From positions 18,188,718-18,252,717 of the forward strand of contig CM055107.1 of the NCBI GenBank assembly GCA_029204225.1: a stretch of 64,000 nucleotides of DNA. The letters run 5' to 3'. This document shows, piece after piece, positions 43,377 to 53,035 of the stretch. The stretch comes from Diphasiastrum complanatum. Its lineage: Eukaryota > Streptophyta > Lycopodiopsida > Lycopodiales > Lycopodiaceae. The position numbers were made by a program, and so were the translations under genes. The notes below the pieces were generated by a model that did not search any database, was not told the origin of the DNA, and worked only from the letters and a program-made list of their open reading frames with translations. Numbering within the stretch: position 1 is the first letter of the stretch; every line of letters begins with the position of its first letter.

Positions 43377-44702
43377 CCGGGTCACTTCCTACCCAAAAAC
43401 CTCTCGTAACGTTTTTCTGCCAGGGTCACGTCCTTGTATCTAAGAGGCATGCATGAGTTTCGACCCGGCACCCTCTAAGCCACACTTTTTTTTTAAATGG
43501 CTGCCCGGAGTGCCACATCAACGGGAGGTCACAAGATTATCCCATAATCATTTGTTAGAGCTTGCTAGGGGCCGATATATATGCAAACATGCCCAAAACT
43601 TTGCATGAGTGCTTGTTAGATGATTTCCTCAAGGGGCTGGTGTACCACAAGTCATCCTTATTTTTACTTTTTGCTTCATTTTTTTTTTGCACTCACCTTT
43701 CTCTCGGGCCCACCTCTAAGGGCCTCTTTCCGTGTATCTGATTCACTGAGGCGTTACATCATGTTTTCACCTAGGTGAACAAGTCACCCATTCTCTCCAA
43801 GACTTGATTTCTTTGAAATTTATCAACCCACTCACTTGTTCAGTAGCCCGTGTTGTTGGTAAACATCACCATGCTCAAGTGAACGGGTTGCATGGAAAGA
43901 GGCCCTAAGACCCTAATATTTTGGAAGGGACTTCCACCGCGAGCGGTACCACAAGCAAAGTGGCTATAGAAGGTGGCACTTCCCCATTGTCTAAATAGTT
44001 TCTACTTTTTCAAATTGGCCCGCAATAGCGTTAACGCTTTGCCTGAGAATTGAGATGTCACTCCCAACAATCTACCTGCATTATCTTTCAATGAATGATC
44101 GCACGATTTCTAAACATAAAAATTTGCTATTGAAAAATACGCTTATGAAACGAATATACGATATTGGCTATTGTTGTCATTATATGTAATATAAATAGCA
44201 ACAATTTGATCGTTTGGTCGTTTATATTGTTTTCCTATTTGGTCTGTTATATTGTTGCCAGTGATTGAGTAAAATCTACTTCACATTATAATTAATATTC
44301 GGATAAATTTTAATCCCTCATTATTTTTTGAATTTCAAAGAAGCAACTTTTATGCAACCTCTTGTTATAAGTACGGTAGCACATAGATTTTTTTAATCCT
44401 CTCCAATTTTATTACATCCTTTTATAACAGGTCCAAAACCTAAATTGCCACTTGGTTTCCCTCCAATATGAAAAACCCTACTTTTAGGACTAGATTCAAT
44501 GTACCCTACATTCAAATTTGAATCTATTCAAACTGGACTTCTACATTTCCCACACTTTCAAAAAGTGTTTATTCAAATACTTTTAGACTAATATAACTTT
44601 GAAAAGTCACCCTCTAAGTCTAATATGAAAATTGGCCTCAATTGCCAAATATAAAAATGTAGCAAATATGACTAAACTAGTTGAATTTCTCACGCTCCCT
44701 CT
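43377..44702. other. Pur-alpha upstream flank; non-coding
   Basis: No gene seen. It contains the Tourist-like MITE at 43720-43905 and AT-rich sequence beyond it. I could not pick a TATA box for the minus-strand gene with confidence. Confidence 0.5.
43720..43905. mobile_element. Tourist-like (PIF/Harbinger) MITE, 186 bp
   Basis: Terminal inverted repeats GGGCCTCTTTCCGTG and CATGGAAAGAGGCCC differ at one base. A TAA triplet flanks each side (43717-43719 and 43906-43908), the target duplication typical of PIF/Harbinger. No coding capacity. It lies upstream of the Pur-alpha 5' region. Confidence 0.82.
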
Positions 44703-44870
44703 TCAACTAGTTTTAGCATGGACTTTGATAACACTCCAAGTATGCTTCATGAACAAGTCCTTTCCCAATGTTTTGGCGAAGATATCAGCTACACATTCCC
44801 TTGACACATGTTGAAGCTCCACCTCCTTTGCTATGACTTGCTCCTTCACAAAATGATATGCCACCTCAAT
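44703..44870 (-). pseudogene. Ty1/copia RNase H C-terminal tail
   Basis: The minus strand reads IEVAYHFVKEQVIAKEVELQ, HVSRECVADIFAKTLGKDLF and a short tail to a stop: the HIEVxYHFVRE...VELxHV...ADIFTK end of copia pol. It abuts the truncated 5' end of gypsy copy B. The gag/protease of a copia element on the same strand begins on the other side of copy B (49741), so the two may be the ends of one interrupted element. Confidence 0.82.
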
Positions 44871-45119
44871 ACCTAGCTTCTTCTCCTTTTTTTCTTTTAT
44901 TTCTTGCTTCCGTGTTGTATGTTTGCTTGTGTGCTTATCTCTATCTACCAACAAACAGCATGCGTCGTCTCTCCAAGTTCTACATGAGCTGCGGAGCAAC
45001 TTCTCAAACCGGAGGGAAGCAACAAAAGAGTCAACTTGGGCATTATCTTCAAAAGAAGTGACCCAAGTGACCTTTTTCACAACCAAACAGGTATATCGAA
45101 ATTCGTCAGTCAGTCTGCA

Positions 45120-45737
45120 ACCCTAACAGACCCTGACCTTTCATTTTATCACCTCCATGAATTCTGACCACAATCAGATTTTGAGAAAACAGCCTGTTAT
45201 ACTATCAAAATCCCTTATTTCTCATCAAAATCTTTGTCTTAGAATTCGCCGACTTCACTGAGGCTAAATCTCATTAAGATCAGTCCTTCAGCAGCTCCGT
45301 GAATTCTATCTCACAGATTTTGCCCATTTACTGACAAAACATCACATCTTTCTCTACATTCCCTATCTGCCAGTCAAACCTCTCTGTTAGAATTCGCCAT
45401 CAAGCCTAAGAATTCGCCCTCACTACACACAATTTCCCTGTACTATCCGCGAATTCTGAAACGCCAAATTTTTTCAGAAAATCTCAAAAATCACTATTCC
45501 AACATTCAGAAGACTTGTTCAAAATTCGCAAGTATTACAATTATATTTATCTGCCTCTCCACGATTTCTCAACCTGTCTGCGAATTCTATAACAATCAAA
45601 AAGACCAGTTTTTGTCCTACACTATCCATTCTGCAAGCAAACTGCCCTTTTTGCCAAGTACGGTCCTGCCCTGCTCATCTGTATTCTGCATCATGTCTCG
45701 TGACTGTGCTGAATCTTCGAATCCGACTCCTCCATGA
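45120..45737 (+). repeat. Gypsy B leader with dispersed GAATTCGCC motifs
   Basis: Non-coding leader in which GAATTCGCC, GCGAATTCT or close variants recur about eight times (for example near 45242, 45390, 45411, 45449, 45521, 45581), spaced irregularly. It parallels the dispersed GGCGAGTAATA motif in the leader at 12.6-13.0 kb. Confidence 0.55.
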
Positions 45738-46535
45738 ATGGAACGAAGAATTTCAAGTATCGATACACCAAAGTACGATGGCGAATCTAACTCAGTCCGA
45801 TTTCTCCAAGACTTTGATAATGCATGCCGTTTTTATGGAGATACCTCTGAAACTAAAAAGCTTCGCCTATTTCCCATGGTACTCTATGGCACCGCCAAGG
45901 AGTGGTACTTGAATCTCGAAACCCCTGATCTTGCTTCTTGGACCACCCTCAAGGACGCTCTCATCAAGCGTTTTAAACCATCCAAACTGACTCAAAGCCT
46001 GTTCATTCAAATTACTCATATCAAGATGCGTCGTGAAGAGTCTGTTCGAAACTACATTGAGCGTTTAAAACGTCTCAAAGTAGAATATGTTGATGAAAAT
46101 ATCACTGAACGAATGGCCATAAAACTATTTTTAGTTGGATTGCCTAAAAACATCCGCCATGAACTCAAACCAGTTGACCTTTATGATCAACTTAAAGATG
46201 TGATTACCGATGCTATCCGTGAAGAAGACGAAGGTTCCAATGATGACTTTGGCCATCATGAAAAGAAATCTAAGAATCCGGATCAGCCTAACTCTGATAA
46301 TATTGCTCAATCTTCTGAACTTCTACATCAAATGGAAACCTGGCAAAAAGCTCAACAATCACATATGGATAAACTCACTGCCGATTTCCAAACCGCCATG
46401 AAACAGATTGCTGAGAAATCCTTTCCAACAAGAGAAAATGTCTGGTGTTCAATCTGCTCACAACATCACACTGCTAATGAATGCCCTCAATTGCGAAATC
46501 ATTTCCCAGCAGCCACCAGACCCACCGTTTATTGA
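45738..46535 (+). CDS. Gag of gypsy copy B
   Basis: Open for 265 codons. The retrotransposon gag domain is intact: DTPKYDGESNSVRFLQDFDN, LFPMVLYGTAKEWYLNLET, LKDALIKRFKPSKLT, EESVRNYIERLKRLKVEY, LFLVGLPKNIRHELKPVD. A coiled-coil-like linker follows (LHQMETWQKAQQSHMDKLTA), then the first knuckle CSICSQHHTANEC. It stops at a TGA at 46535 within a Pro-rich segment that copy A reads through, so the ancestral frame continued into pol. It builds the virus-like particle. This is the gag that copy A lacks. Confidence 0.88.
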   Translation: MERRISSIDTPKYDGESNSVRFLQDFDNACRFYGDTSETKKLRLFPMVLYGTAKEWYLNLETPDLASWTTLKDALIKRFKPSKLTQSLFIQITHIKMRREESVRNYIERLKRLKVEYVDENITERMAIKLFLVGLPKNIRHELKPVDLYDQLKDVITDAIREEDEGSNDDFGHHEKKSKNPDQPNSDNIAQSSELLHQMETWQKAQQSHMDKLTADFQTAMKQIAEKSFPTRENVWCSICSQHHTANECPQLRNHFPAATRPTVY

Positions 46536-47684
46536 GCTTACCGCCCCTACCCACCACAACAACCTGTGCCACGACCAGGGGTTTACCAACCATGACCACC
46601 TACACCAAATCAATATCCATCCCCACGTCAACAGTTTGTTGTTAACCAACCTGCCCCACAAAACGTCGTCCATTATCTTGATCCGAATACCATCAATCCG
46701 GCCACCTACTATGTGGAAGACAGTACTCAACCATAGTAATCTACTAAAATGGTTGTTTATTATACCTATGATTCTAATGCTCAACCACTGGATTCCAATG
46801 CCCAAGCTTATAATCCAAACCAAGCTGTCTTTGTCGCACATCAACTACCCGCAATACGAAGATGCTTTATCTGTGCAGGTAAACATCCTAGTATTCACTG
46901 CCCAGATAAACTTCGTTTCCCTCCAGCTTGTGAAAATTGTGGTATTGAACATCACATGAAGGACTGCCCATCCCGATCCAAACCTGCTGCTCCAGTCTGT
47001 TCAGTGCAAGTAGAAACTTTACCAGTTTAAACTCATCCTGCTTGGGTCTTGACTCGGACACAAACCCAACGCCAAGCCCCTACACTTGCACCCAGCAAAA
47101 CTCAACCGCAGGCTGTTCCTCCAAGTGATGATTCAACCCCGATAGTTTATCCTCACCCTTCTGAAAAAATCTGGCTGCATCATGAGTATCACCACAAATC
47201 CGTAATGCTGACTAAAAATCTTCCTCTTCCCATAAAGTATCTCACAAGCCCTTTGAAAGCAAAACCCTTGAAGGTACAGAAGTTTGGGGAGATTTACTAC
47301 AAGCCAATGTCACTCTTCCCTTCCATGTCCTCTGGAAGCATGCTGGCCAGTGGAAACAACAGATCCAATCCAATACCACCACCACTATTGATGAGTTGCC
47401 TGAAAGGCCCTTACATATAACCAATCCACTCAGCGAACGAGGCAACATCAAAATCCCAGCTACCCATCATCAATCCCGTGAAGTTTTAGCAGTACTCGAT
47501 GGAGGTTCCGGGGTTAATATCATTTTCACATCCCTCATGATGGAATGGAATCTGAAAGACAAGCTAGCCAAACCTACTTGTCAGCTTTGAATGGCTGATC
47601 AAAGTGTGGTCCGGCCTACCGGTCTCCTACCGCTCGTGCTGATCAAACTAGGAGGTCTCAAATTTTCTATTCACCTTATAGTAC
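46536..47684 (+). pseudogene. Zinc-knuckle and protease region of gypsy copy B
   Basis: Broken into short frames by stops and indels. A tandem knuckle pair, CFICAGKHPSIHC and CENCGIEHHMKDC, is intact at 46860-46975, all in the short CX2CX3HX4C form. The aspartic protease follows with VLDGGSGVNII at about 47490-47520 and, after a stop, MADQSVVRPTGLLP. Comparison with copy A shows an inserted KPLKVQKFGEIYYKPM-type frame shift at about 47260. Confidence 0.85.
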
Positions 47685-49412
47685 TTGATATTCCCAATAA
47701 TGCCTATTCTTATGAATTACTACTTGGTCGTCCGTGGCTCACCAATGCACGAGTCATTCATGATTGGAGCAAAGGCCGCGTCACTTTTGGTAATTGTAAA
47801 AATTCTGTCACAATTGACTCAACGAGTAAACTCAAACCTGCACGCATACATGACGAGGGATCCTCAACCACCATATCATAAACTGGAGTCACATCTAGCT
47901 ACCATTGACTGTGTGAATGCCGATTACTGTGCTCAACATCAGGATAATTGTACCTCTCCACACCCGATCGATCATGACCAATTACTTGATCTGGATACAC
48001 CCATCATCAATATCAATTTTGTTGATATTCTTCCACACCATGATGAGCTACTAAATGTTGCATGGCTACCTACTAATGAATCAGACGATTTATTCATTGA
48101 TGACGAGAACGTCTTACGAATTCAAAATTGTCCAGAAGATATGGCCATTTTTTATATTCAGATCCTCAACTATATGGAAGCACTTCCCCCGAAGACCTAT
48201 CCGCAACCTGCTTCCAAGGTGGAATCCGTTGCCAAGGTTGCAATTGAAAAACTTGAGACAAAATTCTACCATCCCAAATGCCCACACTATCCATGGGATC
48301 TCTGTGAGGAGGAGACTATCTTTCAAATTGATGACGAGATCCTCCATGACATACCAACTGTCTCTCCACCACCGAAACCTCAACCACGTGGTCATACTAT
48401 GAAAGAGAAAATGAAAAAACCACTTCAAATTCAACCGTCGGGTGACATCACAATTGTTCGGAAAGTTTCTGAAATTGCCTCTAGCCCTACACCAGTCCCC
48501 GAAAAAGCACCATCTCAGCAAGATAAAGGCAAGGCCCCTCTCGAATCTCCAACCCATGATGTTCCTGCATACTTTAAGGACTATATGATCGAGGATGTCA
48601 CAATCAAATTACCCCAAGCTCAACGTGAGCCCACTGGTAATTCACCCTACGAAGGCCCTACACAAACCATAACCCTTTCCCTGAGTGAGCCAAATGAAAC
48701 CAACAAATATCTTGTCCACATCGGAACTCATCTCAATCGCGAACAACGAAGACGGCTTGAAAAGGTCCTGCAAAAATATCAACATATCTTTGCCTGGACC
48801 TATAAAGACATGAAAGGCGTCTCACCCCAAGTAGCTGTGCATCGTATTCCACTTAAATTGGGTGCGAGGCCCACTGCGAGTCGTCCGTATAGATGCAATC
48901 CCATCTATAAGGCCAAGATCAAAGAAGAATTACAACGCCTTTTAGATGCGAGAATTATATATGAAATTGAGCATACTGAATGGGTCTCCCCAATTGTCAT
49001 TGTCTCCAAGAAAAATGGAAAACTCCGGATCTGTGTCGATTTTAAGAAACTTAACGCCGTCAGTGAACGTGATCACTTTCCATTACCTTTCGGAGAATCC
49101 ATCTTAGAAAATCTAGCAGGAGATGAGGCTTACTCCTCCTTAGATGGCTTTAGTGGATATAATATGATCCAAATCGCTGAAGAAGATCAAGACAAAACTG
49201 CCTTTGCCACAGAATGGGGAACCTTATGCTGGAAAGTCATGCCTTTTGGGCTCTGCAATGCTCCTAGCACCTTCCAATGTGTTATGCAAGCGGCCTTTTC
49301 TCAGCAGATGGGCGATACCTTAGAAGTTTACTTGGACGATTTAGGAGCACATTCCGAAGAAAATTATCATTCTATCTCATTTGTGTTCCCCTTGGAAAGG
49401 TGCATAGCTTGA
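47685..49412 (+). pseudogene. Linker and reverse transcriptase of gypsy copy B
   Basis: Open for 575 codons. A long acidic and Pro-rich linker, nearly the same as in copy A, precedes reverse transcriptase: RIPLKLGARPTASRPYRCNP, WVSPIVIVSKKNGKLRICVD, DHFPLPFGESILENLAG, SLDGFSGYNMIQIAEEDQ, MPFGLCNAPSTFQCVM and VYLDDLGAH with the catalytic aspartates kept. The frame then runs into LTR-junction sequence (FVFPLERCIA). The first residues after 47685 are out of the true frame: the earlier protease frame 47591-47881 (LLLGRPWLTNA) overlaps it, so a frame shift lies at about 47880. Confidence 0.85.
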
Positions 49413-49419
49413 GGGAAGG

Positions 49420-49740
49420 TGCTCGGGCCTCCTCTTGCCTCCTTTTCATCAATTTTATTGTGGCATGTTCATTATTGCTTATTTGTTTAGTATTAGCCGC
49501 AATCTCATTTATTACCCTTCGGGTGTTAATCTAGGATTAGTCTAGTCACCTTGCTAGTTGGGTATGCCTTAGCAGAGATTTTTATTGTTGTTACTAATTA
49601 GTTATTCCGTTTCGGGAAGCTAGTGTCTCTATCCCGTTGAAGCTTATTGTAGAAACCTAAAAAGTGGACGAATCTCTACATCCATAAACTACATCCGTAA
49701 GTAGATGTAGCCACCGTACTCACTAGAAATACTTCCAACA
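49420..49740 (+). repeat. 3' LTR (partial) of gypsy copy B
   Basis: Matches the minus-strand LTR of copy A: CTCGGGCCTCCTCTTGCCTC, GTGGACGAATCTCTACATC and terminal AGAAATACTTCCAACA. The outer U3 part seen in copy A (with TATATAAG) is missing. The end at 49740 abuts copia coding sequence. Confidence 0.8.
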
Positions 49741-50880
49741 TATTGTACACTACTCAGATGAGAAAGTAACAGTGTAGCCCTCATCAACTATCTTAGAGAC
49801 TAACAATAGGTTCTTTGACAGCTGAGGAACATGAAAGATGTTAGGAACACAAATGGACAGATCGTTGTTGAAGCTGATCTTCACTGCTCCTTTGCCTTCC
49901 ATGCGTATGGTGCTAGAATCTCCGAGGTAGATAAATTGGTCTCTATTGTAAGTTGTGTACTCCGTAAACCATTCCTTGTGAGAGGTCATGTGTTGGGTAG
50001 TGCCGTTGTCCAGGTACCATCTATCACAGTCTTCACTGCTACTGTAAGCCATTAACAAATGTGTATCTGACTCCTTGAATTCCGCCGTGCTGGAGGAGTC
50101 TGGCTGCTGTTGCTGCTGTTGCTTCTTTGTCTCGTTGTAGATCCTTATGCGACACTGCCTTGATGTCGTGATTAGCTCTTTCACAATATCTACAGAAAAG
50201 CTTTTTGCGCGATCCACCATGCTCACCTTAAGTGTGAGGCTTCTGTTGTTGCTGCTGCACTTGATTCTTGCCCTTGGAATAGTCTTTTTTCTTGGTGTAT
50301 AGAGCAATGGATTTGTCCTTGATGGACAAGCTGCTAGTCTTTCTCCGCATTTCTTCTTGAAGAAGATGACCGATTACCTTTTGAAAAGCTAGGTCAAGTT
50401 GTGTGGAGATCATCACCACAAAGTGCTCATAGGACTTTGGAAGAGAGGAAAGCAAGTTCATAATGGCATCATCATCTCGAATAGAACATCCTACAACTGA
50501 TAACTAATCTAACAGGGACTTGAAGTTGTTGATGTGAGAAGTGATGACAGTAGAATCAGACATGCTAAGAGTAAAGAACTTCCTTCTAAGATTCACATCG
50601 TGAGTCTCATAAAGACTTGATAACAAGTCCAGTGCTTCCTTAGAGGTTTTGCACGTGGTAACGTGAGATATTTGGGAGTCGGCTAGATTGAGTGTGATAC
50701 ATGCTAGGGCCTTCTGATCTTTGATCCTCCAGGCCTTTGCTTGATCACCATCTTCTGGTTTTAGGTCTGCACCTGCTACTACATTCCAAAGATCTCGATC
50801 TTTCAACATCATTCTAAGTTTTAACTTCCAAATGTAGAATTTAGAAACATTGAACTTGCCAAATGACTCTAGCTTCACTT
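49741..50880 (-). pseudogene. Ty1/copia gag, protease and pre-integrase region
   Basis: Minus strand. Gag from 50878: KLESFGKFNVSKFYIWKLKL, RDLWNVVAGADLKPEDGDQA, HVTTCKTSKEALDLLSSLY, LSMSDSTVITSHINNFKSLL; after a stop, LSSLPKSYEHFVVMISTQLD. The nucleocapsid segment around 50200 is frame-shifted. A Gln run precedes the protease: WYLDNGTTQHMTSHKEWF (DNG where DSG is usual), then GDSSTIRMEGKGAVKI and IFHVPQLSKNLLLVSKIVDE. It is cut at 49741 by the LTR of gypsy copy B. Confidence 0.87.
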
Positions 50881-53035
50881 AGTGATGAAGATGAAGAGCT
50901 ACCTATATGAGACATGATAATAGTATACAAATAAAACAAACTTAATAGATGGTTTGTGTGTGGTACTACTGAAATCAGATTCAACGTGAAGTATAGTTCT
51001 GAAATAAATCGAAGAGCAGTGTGATATCACGAGTTCCTCAGGCGTCAAAGACAACCATCGTCTGATCAGAAATTGAGGAGTCGTAGGCATCCGTGTTCTG
51101 ATCAGAGTGAGTAAACAAGCGCGATCAAACAACAATGAAAGTGCATTCAATCACAACAAGCATTCATCTATATTATACACAGATAAAAGCAAGCTGCTAC
51201 TATATTATACTAAAGCACAATACAAAATAGCAATTACAACAAAAAATGACGATGTAATTGGGATGCTCAAATAATGTGTCTCATGGACGGAGCAACCCGT
51301 AATCTTTATAGACTTCATCCGTGTATTAGTTACATTGAATACTTGTCAGCTAATCAGGAAAGCCATTGTACTTGGAAGTATATGGCTTTTGTGACAACTG
51401 TACACAGTATATACAGTAAATAATTTAGTATCGGTGACGTGGACGAGGACGTCGCTGGAATGTTTCTCATTTATTTTAGACGACCTTCGGGATTTTTCTC
51501 TTTCTTCGCATTTTTTGCAAGAAGCCGAAGGTGCCCCAAAAAGATGGTGATGCCTTTAAAACAGCTTAACGCATGAAAATAGATGACCTTCAGAATTTTT
51601 CTCTCTCTTCGTATTTTTCTCAAAGAGCAGAAGGTGTGTTAAAAACAGTTAAGCTTTTGAACTATGAAAGTGTTGCATTTCGAAAAAATGCGAAAAAGCC
51701 GAAGCTGTTGAAAACATAGTTCATTTCTGCAAACTGTCGCGACACTTAGAGTATTTTTGCATACTGTTGCGAAAGCAATGTATTTTTGCAAACTTGTTCT
51801 AAATGCTAATTTTGTGGAAGTCCTTGAAGATGGCCAAGTCTTCAATGACTTCAAATTATTGAGCTTAACATCTGAACTTGAAATTATGGCAAGATTGGTT
51901 ACCCTTTGCTAGAGATCAGTCGGAAGCCCGTTGTAGACGTTCTTCAAATTAATTGGTTGTCTAAGTTTGTGATTCCTGCAGGTATCAGATGAGTAGACGT
52001 AGAACCAAAGTTGGTTTCACCTGACCCTAGATCAATGATCAATAAACATGCAGGAAGAATCATGAAATAGAAATTAGTCATTCACCAAGGAGGAAACTGT
52101 GGGCTTAATTTTCAACACCTATTTGATCACAACTTTGAAGTCATTGAATCAATGCAATCAATTCCATAGCCATGCACAAAGTGGATTGATTTATGATTTA
52201 GCTTTGCAAAAGTGTATTAGTACGGAACATAGAGCATTGCAATTGACGCAGCATTAACGGTCATATGACATAGTTTAATCTACAAATAACTTTATTTGCA
52301 AGTAAGAATTGATCTAAACTTAAATAAAATAAGCATTTAGCACAATATACATGACCTAGTTTACTGGAACATTGATTATTCAGTCGTGAAGAAATACATG
52401 TCTGAATGCAGACATAGTCACATTCTTTCTGAAACAATACTTTGTGATAACAGAGAGAAAGAACAAATAATCGCACTCTGGATGTCTAATCGAGTTACTG
52501 ATCATATGAGAATCTATGATTGAGCTAACCGAGCAATTGATAAGTTGTAAGATATATACACATGACTGACTAATTAAAAGAATGCTTAGTCTATACTTTA
52601 CAAATAGGATTAAGGCACTAGGTGCTGTTAGCAATCGCCTTCAGACAATATCTGATTTTGTTAGAGATCTTGTTAGGATGTGATGAAGGTACTATTGAGC
52701 CGTTGATTGTTCGCTCTGACTATTTGAGTTGATAGTGAGCGACTAGTCGATGAAGTTGAATGGTTGTTGAGTGCAGGTGACAACCGAATAGTCGATGTCG
52801 GCCAAGTCGTTGAGGCCTGACGAGTAGTCGATGTTGGCCAAGTCGTTGAGGTCCGACGAGTAGTCAAAGTCGAACGAGTCATTGAGAACATTGTCATCGA
52901 TTTCTTTGTATTTTTGCATACTGTTAGAAAACAAGTGTATTTCTATAGAGTGTGCGACTGTACAAGTATTTACATACAACAAATGAATGGATCTAGATTA
53001 GTAATGAGATAGGGGATGCAGAGGATAGAAATCCA
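50881..53035. other. Copia flanks and non-coding sequence
   Basis: No gene seen. At 51475-51540 and 51585-51640 a roughly 110-base segment is repeated (GAyCTTCrGrATTTTTCTC ... AAGGTG). The motif AAAAATGCGAAAAAGCCGAA near 51685 recurs at about 59590, linking this region to the sequence beside the copia gag at 60 kb; both are probably LTR fragments of related elements. Confidence 0.5.
52789..52860. repeat. 36-bp minisatellite, two full copies
   Basis: Units 52789-52824 and 52825-52860, each with TAGTCGATGTyGGCCAAGTC and GTTGAGG...GACGAG. Partial, diverged units flank both sides (52745-52788 and 52861-52890). Confidence 0.85.

Larger units (their letters stand above)
44871..49740 (+). mobile_element. 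Ty3/gypsy (Tat/Athila-like) retrotransposon copy B
   Basis: Same family as copy A, opposite orientation. It starts within the leader (ACCTAGCTTCTTCTCC), so 5' LTR and primer-binding site are missing. In order: leader (to about 45737), gag, zinc knuckles, protease, reverse transcriptase to YLDD, then an abrupt jump at about 49370-49420 into the 3' LTR, which ends CTTCCAACA at 49740. RNase H and integrase are deleted. Both ends adjoin minus-strand copia sequence. Confidence 0.88.
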
